Shown: piece after piece, positions 16,494 through 24,757 of the stretch
Position numbering within the stretch: position 1 is the first letter of the stretch
How the letters are laid out: the number at the start of each line of letters is the position of its first letter
Origin: Armatimonadetes bacterium 13_1_40CM_64_14
Lineage (GTDB): Bacteria; Sysuimicrobiota; Sysuimicrobiia; Sysuimicrobiales; Kaftiobacteriaceae
Direction of reading: 5' to 3'
DNA length: 39,614 nt
NCBI GenBank assembly: GCA_001917855.1
Contig: MNEU01000023.1
Coordinates: forward strand, 1 to 39,614
Notes under the pieces: model-generated
Seen by the model: the letters and a program-made list of their open reading frames with translations, nothing else
Databases searched by the model: none
What the model was told of the DNA's origin: nothing
Position numbers and translations under genes: made by a program

Positions 16494-17005
16494 TGCAGTC
16501 GAGTCGGTCAAACTCCTTGGCGCAGGCCCTGGCCTACGCGGCGGAAGGGTTGCGCTATGCTGTGCGCACCCAGCGCACCTTCCGGATCCAGCTGGCCCTT
16601 GCCGCGGCTGTCGGCGTCGTGCTGCTCTGGGTCCAGGCCCCGGCGCTGGAGGCGGCGGTCGTGGTGCTCGCCATGATCGTCGTCCTGGCCGCGGAACTTC
16701 TCAACACCGGGGTCGAGGTCGTCGTCGACCTCTTGGTGGATCGCAACCACCATGTCCTTGCCAAGGTCGCGAAGGACATTGCCGCCGCCGGCGTCGTCGT
16801 CACCGTCGTCGGCGCGGCGGTCATCGGCTTCTTGGTGTTAGGACCCCGGGTGGGTGCGGCCGTCGGGATAGACGCGCTGACAGCAGCCCGCTGGTCTCGG
16901 GTGCTGGCCTTCGTCGCCGTACTTGCCGGCGCGGGGATCCTTGCCCAGCCGCCACGGGGGTCACCTCACGCACGGCCTGCCCCTCCGACTCTCCCGCATC
17001 GCTAG
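16490..17005 (+). CDS. dgkA: Undecaprenol/diacylglycerol kinase family protein
   Basis: This is a small integral-membrane lipid kinase. Gram-positive members mainly phosphorylate undecaprenol, feeding the lipid carrier used with MurJ substrates. The core has three spans. The catalytic helix reads AELLNTGVEVVVDLL (68-82) and is followed by AKVAKDIAAAGVVV (91-104), both signature regions. The GTG at 16490 and ATG at 16493 are alternative starts and both overlap the ybeY stop. At 171 residues it is longer than the usual 120-140. The extra C-terminus adds a probable fourth span (about 135-152) and a Pro/Arg-rich tail. Lipid specificity cannot be read from the sequence. Confidence 0.88.
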   Translation: MMQSSRSNSLAQALAYAAEGLRYAVRTQRTFRIQLALAAAVGVVLLWVQAPALEAAVVVLAMIVVLAAELLNTGVEVVVDLLVDRNHHVLAKVAKDIAAAGVVVTVVGAAVIGFLVLGPRVGAAVGIDALTAARWSRVLAFVAVLAGAGILAQPPRGSPHARPAPPTLPHR

Positions 17006-17291
17006 TCCGGTGCCGTCCGCGCAGCGTCTCACAGAGGAGCCGGTGCGGTCATGTCGTAGACAACCAGGGATCCTGCGGCGTTTCTGTTCCCCCCACACAC
17101 TTCACTCTCAGTAGACGCGATCAGGGATCGAGAACGCAGCACTAAGCAATCCGTGCACGATTTTCACGGCCGCGATGAGATGCGGCAGGAGGCCGGACCG
17201 CGGTGCAAGGATGGCCCGGTCTCCACGGTAGTGTGACGACGGACCCAACCAGACAGCGGAAGCGTTGCGGTAACCACACAAGGGGGTGGGG
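17006..17291. other. 286-base intergenic region before the amino-acid ABC genes
   Basis: No gene, tRNA or known riboswitch pattern was recognised here. A weak inverted pair (GGACCG near 17194 and CGGTCT near 17217) is the only structure noticed. It marks the boundary between the conserved ybeY-dgkA block and the inserted transporter genes. The transporter promoter presumably lies here, but I could not place it. Confidence 0.4.
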
Positions 17292-18308
17292 ATGTTGCGC
17301 AAAGTCATTATCTACGCGCTAGCAGTGGCGCTGACGGTGGCGACGGTCTCATATTCTGTGCTCGGCCAGGCCAAGACCCGGGTGGACACCGTGCGGGCCC
17401 GCGGCAAACTCATTTGTGGCGTCTCTGGCAGCACGCCGGGGTTTTCCTTCCCCGATCCCGTCTCCGGTCGGATGGTCGGCTTCGACGCCGATTTCTGTTG
17501 GGCGGTGGCGGCGTTCCTCGATGTGCCTGACGTCGAGTTCGCCAACCTCACCTCCGCCTCACGAATTCCCGCGGTCATCTCGGGATCGGTGGATGTAGTG
17601 TTCCGGACGACGACGCAGACGATCAGCCGGGACGATCAGGTCGACTTTGGCCCGGTGACGTTCTTCGATGGCCAGCGTTTGTTGGTGCGGACGAGCTCGA
17701 ATATCAGCGGGCTGGACGATCTCAACGGCGCCCGGATCTGCGTCGCCACTGGGACGACCAGCGAGCGCAACATCACTGACCAGCTGCGGCAGCGCAATTT
17801 TCGCTTCCAGCTGGTGACCTTCGCCGAAGCCAAGCAGGGGTTCGACGGAATGGCCGCCGGCCGGTGTGATGTGTTTACGACTGATGCCAGCCAGCTCACC
17901 GCGTTCCGGTCCACCGCGCCAACGCCCGCAGACTTCAAGATCGTCGGACGGGAGTTCAGCGACGAGCCCCTGGCGCCGATGTTCCCACAGGACGACTCCA
18001 AGTGGGCGAAGGTCGTCGACTACACGGTGTGGGGGATGATCCTGGCCGAAGAGCTGGGCATCAACCAAGCGGTCGCCCGTGATGCCGCGCAGGTGGCAGA
18101 CCTGTCCAGCAAAGACCCAAACGTCAAGAACCTGCTCGAACTCAAGGGCGGCGCGATCCAGCGTGTCGTCCGCCTGGTCGGGAATTACGGCGAAGTGTAC
18201 GACCGCTACTTTGGTCCCCGCCAGAAGACCGCTATCGCACGAGCGGGCACGCGTAATGATCTCGCCAAGCGGGGTGGGGCTATGACCAGCCGGCCGTTCC
18301 GTAACTAG
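17292..18308 (+). CDS. Amino-acid ABC transporter substrate-binding protein (AapJ-like)
   Basis: This is the extracytoplasmic binding protein of a polar amino-acid uptake system. With the ATG at 17292 (GGGGTGGGG immediately upstream; GTG 17286 is an alternative) it has 338 residues. An N-terminal signal sequence (LRKVIIYALAVALTVATVSYS) precedes a family 3 solute-binding fold. Marks are the start motif RARGKLICGVSGSTPGFSFPD, the GFDADFCWAVAAF segment, and TTTQTISRDDQVDFGPVTFFDGQ. The combination with two long permeases and an ATPase downstream resembles the Aap (general L-amino acid) class. The ligand is not determinable. A methyltransferase gene separates it from its permeases, and a strong hairpin lies 30 bases after its stop. 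Confidence 0.9.
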   Translation: MLRKVIIYALAVALTVATVSYSVLGQAKTRVDTVRARGKLICGVSGSTPGFSFPDPVSGRMVGFDADFCWAVAAFLDVPDVEFANLTSASRIPAVISGSVDVVFRTTTQTISRDDQVDFGPVTFFDGQRLLVRTSSNISGLDDLNGARICVATGTTSERNITDQLRQRNFRFQLVTFAEAKQGFDGMAAGRCDVFTTDASQLTAFRSTAPTPADFKIVGREFSDEPLAPMFPQDDSKWAKVVDYTVWGMILAEELGINQAVARDAAQVADLSSKDPNVKNLLELKGGAIQRVVRLVGNYGEVYDRYFGPRQKTAIARAGTRNDLAKRGGAMTSRPFRN

Positions 18309-18337
18309 TTTCGTAAACAATTCGGCACACGTCACAC

Positions 18338-18383
18338 CTAGGCTCCTAACAAACTGCAGTTGGGTTAGGTTCATGCAGCCTAG
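18338..18383 (+). repeat. Composite inverted repeat / intercistronic hairpin
   Basis: Outer arms CTAGGCT (18338-18344) and AGCCTAG (18377-18383) are perfectly complementary. Inside them CCTAAC (18345-18350) pairs with GTTAGG (18364-18369), and the loop holds the palindrome AACTGCAGTT (18352-18361). Seven bases on the right side (18370-18376) would bulge. No U-run follows, so it is more likely an mRNA-stabilising or processing hairpin than a terminator. Such structures are common after binding-protein genes. Confidence 0.75.
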
Positions 18384-18454
18384 CGTAAGAAGCGTTTGAA
18401 AACAGGCTCGGGAGATTTTCATATCGACGATCCCGTGACGGCGGCGTAGGGCGG

Positions 18455-19291
18455 GTGTCCATATTGCGTCGATTGGATCCAGCTAAGCTCAAAGCTCAGA
18501 AAACCTACAACTTGGCTTCCGCTTACTTCGACGCTCCACCGCTCGGGTTCTGGGGGCGCTATGGCCGGCGGACGGTAGAACGACTCGCACTGAACCCCGG
18601 TGCCAGCGTTTTGGATGTGGCATGCGGCAGCGGGGCGTCTGCCCTGCCAGCAGCTGAAGCCGTGGGACCGACGGGATCGGTTATGGGTGTGGATCTTGCG
18701 GACCAGCTGCTCGCCCGGGGCCAAGAGAGGGCCACGCAACAGGGCCTTGCCAACATCGAGTTTCTACAGGCCGACATGACTGAACTTGGTTACCCCGACG
18801 CACACTTCGATGCTGTGATATGCGTCTTCGGGGTGTTCTTCGTCTCCAATATGGAGTCCCTGGTTGCGGAACTGTGGCGTATGGTCCGACCCGGTGGCAA
18901 GCTGGCGGTGACGACGTGGGGTCCGCGGATCTTTGCTCCTGCTTACGAGGTGTGGAACGGAGCGGTCCGAAAGGCCCGTCCCGACTTGTCCGCCGCCTAT
19001 AACCCGTGGGATCGGATTACTACTCCTGATGCGGTAAGGACGCTATTTCGAAGTGCTGGAATTCTGAATGTCGAGGTCGAACCCACGGATGGATACCAAC
19101 CACTCGCATCGCCCGGGGACTTCTGGACCATTGTCCTCGGTTCCGGTCTGCGGTGGACCGTCGAACAACTTGGACCTCTCCTAGCGGAGCAAGTAAAGCA
19201 GGAAGTATTAGAGTGGCTTGCCGCGCACAGGGTGGATCGCGTCGAAACGAACGTGATCTACGCGGTGGCAACTCGCGCGCCGAAGGGCTAA
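18455..19291 (+). CDS. Class I SAM-dependent methyltransferase (UbiE/type 11-like)
   Basis: The 278-residue protein has a Rossmann methyltransferase core. SAM loop SVLDVACGSGASAL lies at 51-64, an acidic strand end GVDLADQLLARG at about 78-90, DMTELGYPDAHFDAVICVFGVFFV follows, and the post-core motif is MVRPGGKLAVTTWGP. The C-terminal half resembles small-molecule methyltransferases of the UbiE/COQ5 type; the substrate is unknown. The GTG at 18455 has a weak TAGGG upstream. It sits between a binding-protein gene and its permease genes, with gaps of about 145 bases on each side. Its codons look less GC-biased by eye than its neighbours, which hints at insertion into an existing transporter operon. 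No functional link to transport is evident. Confidence 0.85.
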   Translation: MSILRRLDPAKLKAQKTYNLASAYFDAPPLGFWGRYGRRTVERLALNPGASVLDVACGSGASALPAAEAVGPTGSVMGVDLADQLLARGQERATQQGLANIEFLQADMTELGYPDAHFDAVICVFGVFFVSNMESLVAELWRMVRPGGKLAVTTWGPRIFAPAYEVWNGAVRKARPDLSAAYNPWDRITTPDAVRTLFRSAGILNVEVEPTDGYQPLASPGDFWTIVLGSGLRWTVEQLGPLLAEQVKQEVLEWLAAHRVDRVETNVIYAVATRAPKG

Positions 19292-19415
19292 GCGATGATC
19301 CGAACTCAATTTGCCAAACTCCAGTAATAAACGAGTTAAGCGAGTGACGGTGGCGCGGGCACGGCGTAATCACTCCTGGGCGTGCATGAGGGGACGGGTG
19401 CCGGGGAGGACGTAC

Positions 19416-19436
19416 ATGGGGACCCTGGCTGACTAA
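19416..19436 (+). other. Six-codon leader frame overlapping the permease start
   Basis: ATG GGG ACC CTG GCT GAC TAA runs from 19416 to 19436, preceded by a strong GGGGAGGA (19403-19410) 5 bases away. Its stop overlaps the permease ATG (TAATG). The permease itself has no well-placed ribosome-binding site, so its translation may be coupled to this mini-frame. This is read from sequence only. Confidence 0.45.
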
Positions 19437-20452
19437 TGCGTTCCCCGGCCCGTCGAGCCCTCTGGCGGGACGCACGCACACAAGCCATCGGCGCGCAGAT
19501 CCTCGTCGTGCTCGTCGTCGCCCTGGCCCTCTACGGAGCCAGCGGCGCGCTGCAGCGCAGCCTTGCACGCCAGCACATCTCGCTGGATTGGCGCGTCTTC
19601 GGTCAGAGCGCAGGGTTTGAACTGAGCGCGCTGCAGTGGACGCTCGACCTGAAGACCTTCCACGTCAAACGGTACGATCCCACCAGCACCAACGCGGAAG
19701 CCATCGTCGCCGGGTTGTTCAACACGGTGCAGGTGGCGGTCACAGGGATCGTGGTCGCCACTCTGCTTGGCACGCTGGTTGGTATCGCCCGACTGTCCCG
19801 AAACTGGCTGGTGGGGAAGCTCGCGCTGGGGTATGTGGAGGCGTTGCGCAACACCCCGTTGCTCGTGCAACTGTTCTTCTGGTATTTCGCGATCTTCTTG
19901 CAGCTGCCTGACGGGTCGCCCTCTCACCCTCCTCTGCAGTTGGGGGGCGGAGCCGTCATCCTCACGAACTCGGGTCTCGCTGTCGGCGCCACGTTGGTCC
20001 CGCGCTTCGGTCGGCTGATCGCCGAGGGGGGGTATCAACTCACGCCAGAGCTTGTGGCGCTCGTGATTGGGCTCGCCTGCTATACATCCGCATTTATCGC
20101 TGAAATCGTCCGCGGCGGGATCCAGACGGTGTCGCGGGGGCAGATGGAGGCCGCGCGCAGTCTGGGGCTGACCTACCGCCAGGGCCTCGTCCTTGTGGTC
20201 CTCCCTCAGGCGGTCCGAATCATCATCCCGCCGCTTGGGAACCAGTTCCTCAATCTCACGAAGAATAGCAGTCTGGCGCTGGGCATCGGCTACGCCGAAT
20301 TGCTCACGGTCGCGAATACCGTAAGCAGTCAATCCTTCCGCTCGCTTGAGGTGTTTACGGTGGTGACGCTGACGTACCTCGGGTTGTCGCTCGCGATCTC
20401 CGCCGCCCTCAACCTGCTGCGCGCCCGCCTGGCCCTTCCGGGGACGGTCTAG
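19436..20452 (+). CDS. Amino-acid ABC transporter permease (AapQ-like)
   Basis: This inner-membrane permease has 338 residues. An N-terminal span is followed by an external segment including the AapQ-like AGFELS region. NTVQVAVTGIVVATLLGTLVGIARLSRN then begins the transmembrane core, with YVEALRNTPLLVQLFFWYF. The ATPase-docking EAA loop reads GQMEAARSLGLTYRQGLVLVVLPQAVRIIIPPLGNQFL. It is somewhat shorter than typical AapQ proteins. The second permease starts 3 bases after its stop. The upstream six-codon frame may drive its translation. Together with the next two genes and the binding protein it should form one importer. Confidence 0.92.
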   Translation: MRSPARRALWRDARTQAIGAQILVVLVVALALYGASGALQRSLARQHISLDWRVFGQSAGFELSALQWTLDLKTFHVKRYDPTSTNAEAIVAGLFNTVQVAVTGIVVATLLGTLVGIARLSRNWLVGKLALGYVEALRNTPLLVQLFFWYFAIFLQLPDGSPSHPPLQLGGGAVILTNSGLAVGATLVPRFGRLIAEGGYQLTPELVALVIGLACYTSAFIAEIVRGGIQTVSRGQMEAARSLGLTYRQGLVLVVLPQAVRIIIPPLGNQFLNLTKNSSLALGIGYAELLTVANTVSSQSFRSLEVFTVVTLTYLGLSLAISAALNLLRARLALPGTV

Positions 20453-20455
20453 TTC

Positions 20456-21469
20456 ATGGCCGCCGGTGTCCCCGCTCTCGCCCCCGACGTGCGGCCGACT
20501 CCGCGCCAGTGGCTGGAACGCCACCTGTTTGATGGTGTTTGGAATACACTGCTGACCGTGGCGCTCGCGCTCGTCCTGAGCGCGCTCGTTGCCGGTTGGA
20601 CCCGCTGGGTCTTGCGAGCGCACTGGGCGGTCATCGTCGCGAACCTGCGGTTTTGGCTGATTGGGTTTCTCCCCGCCGAACTCGCCTGGCGCGCCTACTG
20701 GGCGGGAGGCCTGGTTGCGATGATGGCGATCCTGACGGCGGTCGCTCAGCGCGTGCGCGTGAGAGTGGGGACTCTGATGGGGGCGTGGGGCGGTGTGCTG
20801 GTCGGGGCTGTGTGGCTTCTGGTTCCTCTCCGACTAGATCACCTCGGGGGTCTGTACCTCACGTTGGTGCTGGCGACGGTGGCGATCGCGGGGTCGTTTC
20901 CCATCGGCGTGTTGGTCGGGATGGGGCGGGTCAGTCAGCTGCCGGTCATTCGGGCGTTGTCGACGCTGTACATCGAGGTGATCCGCGGCATCCCGTTTAT
21001 CACCGTGCTGCTCTGGTTTTCCGTGTTCGTCACCCTGGTCTCAGGCGACGCCCTGAGTAAAGTCCAGCGGGCGATGATCGGGATGATCATCTTCGCCTCG
21101 GCGTACGTGGGGGAGATCGTCCGCGCCGGCATCCAGTCCGTGCCCCGGGGCCAGCGCGAGGCGGCGCGCGCAGTGGGTCTCTCGCCGTGGCAGACGATGC
21201 GTGTCGTCGTGCTGCCGCAAGCCCTCAAGAACATGATCCCCGCCCTCGTCGGCCAGTTCATCAGCCTGTTCAAAGACACCTCGCTGACCGTCATCATCGG
21301 GCTCACCGAGTTGGTGGGCACCGGCCGGGCGCTGCTGGCGATTACCGCGTACCTGCACGACGTCCGGGAAGTCTACGTATTCTTGCTCGTGATCTACTTC
21401 GTGTTCTCCTTCGCTCTGTCATCCGCCAGCCGTCGCTTGGAGAGGCGACTCGGTGTGGGCGAGCGGTAG
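20456..21469 (+). CDS. Amino-acid ABC transporter permease (AapM-like)
   Basis: This is the second permease of the heterodimeric channel, 337 residues. It has an N-terminal extension with several extra hydrophobic spans (about residues 25-130), as in AapM. The core contains [33 protein letters not shown] and the EAA loop [37 protein letters not shown]. The C-terminal helix includes [23 protein letters not shown]. The start is ATG 20456, 3 bases after the first permease, with no separate strong ribosome-binding site, so coupled translation is likely. Confidence 0.92.
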   Translation: MAAGVPALAPDVRPTPRQWLERHLFDGVWNTLLTVALALVLSALVAGWTRWVLRAHWAVIVANLRFWLIGFLPAELAWRAYWAGGLVAMMAILTAVAQRVRVRVGTLMGAWGGVLVGAVWLLVPLRLDHLGGLYLTLVLATVAIAGSFPIGVLVGMGRVSQLPVIRALSTLYIEVIRGIPFITVLLWFSVFVTLVSGDALSKVQRAMIGMIIFASAYVGEIVRAGIQSVPRGQREAARAVGLSPWQTMRVVVLPQALKNMIPALVGQFISLFKDTSLTVIIGLTELVGTGRALLAITAYLHDVREVYVFLLVIYFVFSFALSSASRRLERRLGVGER

Positions 21470-21516
21470 GGCACCTGCAGAGGGACGCGTATACTGAAAG
21501 GCGAGGTGGTAATGCG

Positions 21517-22311
21517 ATGGCCGAAGTCGGTGTGAGCCCCCGAGAGAAGGCGACCGCGCGCCCGCGTCAGGGCGAGCCGATCATTGTGCTGGAGGATGTG
21601 CACAAGTGGTTCGGGACGCTGCACGTGTTGCGCGGTATCAATGTGAGAGTCTGGCCGGGTGAAGTCGTCGTGATCGCCGGGCCGTCGGGGTCGGGCAAGT
21701 CCACGATGATCCGGACCATTAATCGGCTGGAGACCCACGAGCGCGGTCGGATCATTGTCGATGGGATCGAACTGACCGACGACGTCCACAACATCGACGC
21801 GGTCCGCAGCGAGGTGGGGATGGTGTTCCAATCGTTTAATCTCTTCCCGCACCTCACCGCTCTCCAGAACATCAGCCTCGCCCCGATCAAGGTCCGACGC
21901 TGGCCGCCAGAGAAAGCCGAGCGCATTGCGCGCGATTTGCTCGCGCGCGTGGGGATCCCCGAGAAGGCGACTGTCTACCCAGCCCTCCTGTCCGGGGGCC
22001 AGCAGCAACGGGTGGCGATCGCCCGGGCGCTGGCGATGCAGCCGAAGGTGATGCTGTTTGACGAACCGACCTCGGCCCTCGACCCGGAAATGATTCAGGA
22101 GGTGTTGGATGTCATGCGCGGGTTGGCCCGCGAAGCGGGTATGACAATGATCATCGTCACGCATGAGATGGGTTTTGCCCGCGAAGTCGCCGATCGTATC
22201 CTCTTCATGGACGAGGGCGTGATCGTCGAAGAAGGCGCGCCCGAGCACTTTTTCACGAACGCCACGCACCCGCGCACGAAGCAGTTTCTGTCAAAAATTC
22301 TCCGCCAGTAA
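21517..22311 (+). CDS. Amino-acid ABC transporter ATP-binding protein (AapP/GlnQ-like)
   Basis: This is the cytoplasmic ATPase that powers the importer, 264 residues. The Walker A loop is GPSGSGKST (55-63), the Q-loop [17 protein letters not shown], the ABC signature LSGGQQQR (about 158-165), Walker [15 protein letters not shown], and the switch histidine is in [15 protein letters not shown]. The [12 protein letters not shown] and THEMGFAR wording is characteristic of the polar amino-acid subfamily. The ATG at 21517 has GAGGTGG at 21503-21509; longer in-frame readings would overlap the permease. About 20 residues precede the usual N-terminal strand. Confidence 0.95.
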   Translation: MAEVGVSPREKATARPRQGEPIIVLEDVHKWFGTLHVLRGINVRVWPGEVVVIAGPSGSGKSTMIRTINRLETHERGRIIVDGIELTDDVHNIDAVRSEVGMVFQSFNLFPHLTALQNISLAPIKVRRWPPEKAERIARDLLARVGIPEKATVYPALLSGGQQQRVAIARALAMQPKVMLFDEPTSALDPEMIQEVLDVMRGLAREAGMTMIIVTHEMGFAREVADRILFMDEGVIVEEGAPEHFFTNATHPRTKQFLSKILRQ

Positions 22312-22333
22312 GCATTTCTGCCCATGCGACACG

Positions 22334-22358
22334 CACGGTGGGCGCCGCCGTGTTGTCT
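22334..22358 (+). terminator. Possible intrinsic terminator after the ABC operon
   Basis: CACGGTGG (22334-22341), loop GCG, and CCGCCGTG (22345-22352) form an 8-bp stem with one wobble pair. It is followed by TTGTCT, only a weak U-tract. It lies 22 bases after the ATPase stop and just before the next promoter, which suits a terminator. Confidence 0.45.
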
Positions 22359-22365
22359 GCGCCCC

Positions 22366-22376
22366 CATGGTATAAT
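22366..22376 (+). promoter_or_regulatory. Extended -10 promoter of the corC-era gene run
   Basis: A perfect TATAAT at 22371-22376 is preceded by TGG (22368-22370), an extended -10 element. No good -35 at 16-18 bases was found, as is usual for extended -10 promoters. It lies 35 bases before the corC TTG start. Confidence 0.6.
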
Positions 22377-22411
22377 GAGGCGCATTATCGAAAGGCAGGT
22401 GGCTCTTCTCA

Positions 22412-23689
22412 TTGGAGCCTGCGAGTAACCCCCTAGGCTGGATAGGTCTGGCGTTCTTGCTATTTCTGTCCGCGGTCGTCTCCGCGGTAGAAACCGCCGT
22501 GTTGGCTGCCAACAAGACGGGTCTGCGCCAGCGAAGCGAGGCCGACGACCCCCGCGCGCGCCTGCTCTGCCAGCTCCTCGACGATCCCGGACACCTGCGT
22601 ACGACGCTGCAGGTGGCCAACTACACGGTCAATACCGGTGCCTCCGTGCTGGCCGCGATCCTGTTCCTGAGGTGGCTGGGGCCGGGGTGGGGGGTGTGGC
22701 TGGCCATCGTCGGGATGACGCTCGCCTTACTGGTCGTCGGCGAGATCGTCCCGAAGACCGTCGCCGCGAAAAATGCCGACTGGCTCGCCCTGTGGGCCAG
22801 CCGGCCCCTGTGGGGTCTGACCGCCGTGCTGACGCCGGTGATCCGGTTTTTGTCGCTGGTCAGCGCGTTTGTGGTGCGACCCCTGGGCGGCCGCGTCAAT
22901 GTCGCCGCCCCCCTGGTGACTGAGGAAGAAATCCGCGTGCTCCTCAAGATGGGGCAGGACGAGGGGGTCATCAAGGAAGATGAGGGTCAGATGATCCACT
23001 CCATCTTCGAGTTCGGTGACACGGTCGTGCGCGAAATCATGGTCCCTCGGATCGACATGGTGTGCGTCGCGGATACGACGACGGTGGACGGCGTCTTGCG
23101 CGTGATCCTCGCCGAGGGGCACTCTCGGATTCCTGTGTACCACGACACCATCGACCAGATTGTCGGGATTGTGCACGTCAAGGATATCCTCAGCCACATC
23201 AAGGCAGGACACTACTCCCTGCCCGCGACGGAAGTCATGCGGCCAGCGTACTTCGTCCCTGAGAGCAAGCGGCTCGACGATCTGTTCCGCGAGATGCGCC
23301 GCCGGACGCAGATTGCAATTGTGGTGGATGAATATGGGGGCACGGCCGGGCTCGTGACGGTCGCCGACCTGCTCGAGGAGATTGTGGGGCCGATCCGGGA
23401 CGAATACGATGTGGAGGAGAAACTCTTCGAACGTGTCGACGGAGGCAGCGCCATCGTGGATGGCCGACTGAGCATTGAGGAAGTCAACGAGCTGATGGAC
23501 CTGAATCTCCCGGTGGGGGACGTGGACACGATCGGCGGGTTCGTGTACGCGCGGCTCGGGCATGTCCCGGTGCCGGGAGAGACCGTGGCCGCCGGCGACA
23601 CGGTTATCACCGTCGAGAAACTGGAGGGCCATCGGGTCGCCCGGGTGCGCATCAGCCGGCGGGTGCCGGTGGAGCCACTGCCCTCCTGA
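22412..23689 (+). CDS. Hemolysin/CorC-family protein (CNNM-CBS-CorC_C)
   Basis: This membrane protein of the CNNM/CorC family is linked to Mg2+ and Co2+ export or homeostasis. It has 425 residues. The N-terminal DUF21/CNNM domain (about 1-150) includes [23 protein letters not shown] and [14 protein letters not shown]. Two CBS modules follow: [16 protein letters not shown], then [24 protein letters not shown] and [13 protein letters not shown], the latter ending in [28 protein letters not shown]. The C-terminal transporter-associated domain is INELMD-like, with [18 protein letters not shown]. The TTG start at 22412 is supported by GGCAGGTGG at 22393-22402. Paralogues are often found near ybeY and era. 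The older name hemolysin C does not imply toxin activity. Confidence 0.92.
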   Translation: MEPASNPLGWIGLAFLLFLSAVVSAVETAVLAANKTGLRQRSEADDPRARLLCQLLDDPGHLRTTLQVANYTVNTGASVLAAILFLRWLGPGWGVWLAIVGMTLALLVVGEIVPKTVAAKNADWLALWASRPLWGLTAVLTPVIRFLSLVSAFVVRPLGGRVNVAAPLVTEEEIRVLLKMGQDEGVIKEDEGQMIHSIFEFGDTVVREIMVPRIDMVCVADTTTVDGVLRVILAEGHSRIPVYHDTIDQIVGIVHVKDILSHIKAGHYSLPATEVMRPAYFVPESKRLDDLFREMRRRTQIAIVVDEYGGTAGLVTVADLLEEIVGPIRDEYDVEEKLFERVDGGSAIVDGRLSIEEVNELMDLNLPVGDVDTIGGFVYARLGHVPVPGETVAAGDTVITVEKLEGHRVARVRISRRVPVEPLPS

Positions 23690-23693
23690 CCGT

Positions 23694-24320
23694 ATGCGCG
23701 CCCGTCTGCGACGGTACTTCATCACCGGCCTGATCGTCATTTTGCCCATCGCGGTCACCGCCAATGTCCTCGTGTGGTTGTTTTGGACGCTGGATGGTTT
23801 CTTGGGGTGGCTGTTCACGAAGTGGTCCGGTCAGGTCTTGCCCGGAGTCGGGCTCGTGGCCATGCTCGCCACGATCCTCTTGGCCGGGACGCTGGCCACC
23901 AACGTGCTGGGCCGCCGGATCGTGGGATGGTTCGACCGCCTCGTCCTGCGGATCCCCTTCGCCCGCAGCATCTACTCGGCCACCAAGCAGCTCAGCGACA
24001 ACATCCTCGCGCAGCGCGGCGCCAGCTTTCAACGTCCCGTGCTGGTGGAGTGGCCGCGCCGCGGCCTCTTCACTGTGGGCTTCGTCACCGGGGAAACCGG
24101 CGGACGAGTCCAGGAGATCGCCGGGCAACGTGTTCTCAACGTCTTCATCGTCTCCACGCCCAATCCGACCAGCGGGTTCGTGATCCTGGTGCCCTCCGAC
24201 CAGATCTACCCCCTCGACATGAGCGTCGAGGACGCCCTCAAGCTGGTCATGTCGGGAGGGATCGTTTCCCCGACGGAGTCCCGCGCTCCGGTGTCTGCCC
24301 ATCACGCCGGCGATTCCTGA
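23694..24320 (+). CDS. DUF502 family membrane protein
   Basis: The protein has 208 residues and two membrane spans near the N-terminus (about 10-32 and 48-72). The soluble part bears DUF502 hallmarks: [23 protein letters not shown] at the start, [46 protein letters not shown] and [18 protein letters not shown] near the end. The molecular function of the family is not established. It begins 4 bases after the corC stop and overlaps the cdd start by one base (TGATG), so the three genes are probably co-translated. Confidence 0.88.
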   Translation: MRARLRRYFITGLIVILPIAVTANVLVWLFWTLDGFLGWLFTKWSGQVLPGVGLVAMLATILLAGTLATNVLGRRIVGWFDRLVLRIPFARSIYSATKQLSDNILAQRGASFQRPVLVEWPRRGLFTVGFVTGETGGRVQEIAGQRVLNVFIVSTPNPTSGFVILVPSDQIYPLDMSVEDALKLVMSGGIVSPTESRAPVSAHHAGDS

Positions 24321-24727
24321 TGACTCGCCTGGGATCTGATGCGGCCCTTGTCTCTGCCGCCGCGCGCGCGAGGGGGGCCGCGTACGCGCCGTACTCTCGC
24401 TTTCGGGTGGGCGCCGCTGTGCGCACGGCCAGTGGCGCAGTCTACACGGGTGCCAACATCGAGAACGCGTCCTACGGGTTGTCGCACTGCGCAGAACGCG
24501 TGGCGATCCACAAGGCGGTATCGGAAGGCCACCGGCGGTTGGAGGTGATCGCGGTCGTCGCGGACGGCACCTCGCCGGCCATGCCCTGTGGGGCGTGCCG
24601 GCAGGTAATGGCGGAGTTTGGCGTCCGGCGCGTGATCGTGGCCACCCCCACTGGCCGCCGGAGAGTCCGCACCCTGAGGCAGTTGCTCCCTGAACCGTTC
24701 TTGGCTGATCGCCTCCCCCCGAAGTAA
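24320..24727 (+). CDS. cdd: Cytidine deaminase
   Basis: Cdd converts cytidine and deoxycytidine to uridine and deoxyuridine in pyrimidine salvage. The 135-residue protein is the small tetrameric type. Zinc ligands and the proton shuttle are visible as HCAE (C57, E59) and PCGACRQ (C90, C93). The N-terminal AYAPYSRFRVGAAVRTASG and GANIENASYG segments bind the nucleoside. The C-terminus ends LRQLLPEPFLADRL as in the family. The ATG at 24320 overlaps the DUF502 stop. The cdd-era adjacency is typical of Bacillota-like genomes. Confidence 0.95.
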   Translation: MTRLGSDAALVSAAARARGAAYAPYSRFRVGAAVRTASGAVYTGANIENASYGLSHCAERVAIHKAVSEGHRRLEVIAVVADGTSPAMPCGACRQVMAEFGVRRVIVATPTGRRRVRTLRQLLPEPFLADRLPPK

Positions 24728-24757
24728 CCCGCCAACTGGGCCAGCAAGAGACGAGAC

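Noticed and set aside
17006-17291. Possible riboswitch (ydaO or glutamine type) before the amino-acid transporter
   Set aside because: Conserved cores were not seen; only a weak inverted pair is present.
19433-20623. Long open frame on the minus strand (about 396 codons) opposite the two permease genes
   Set aside because: It is rich in Arg, Gln, Asp and His with no domain motifs and lies wholly opposite clear ABC permease genes. Such antisense frames are expected in high-GC DNA.
22727-23818. 363-codon minus-strand frame opposite corC
   Set aside because: His/Asp-rich shadow frame with no motifs.
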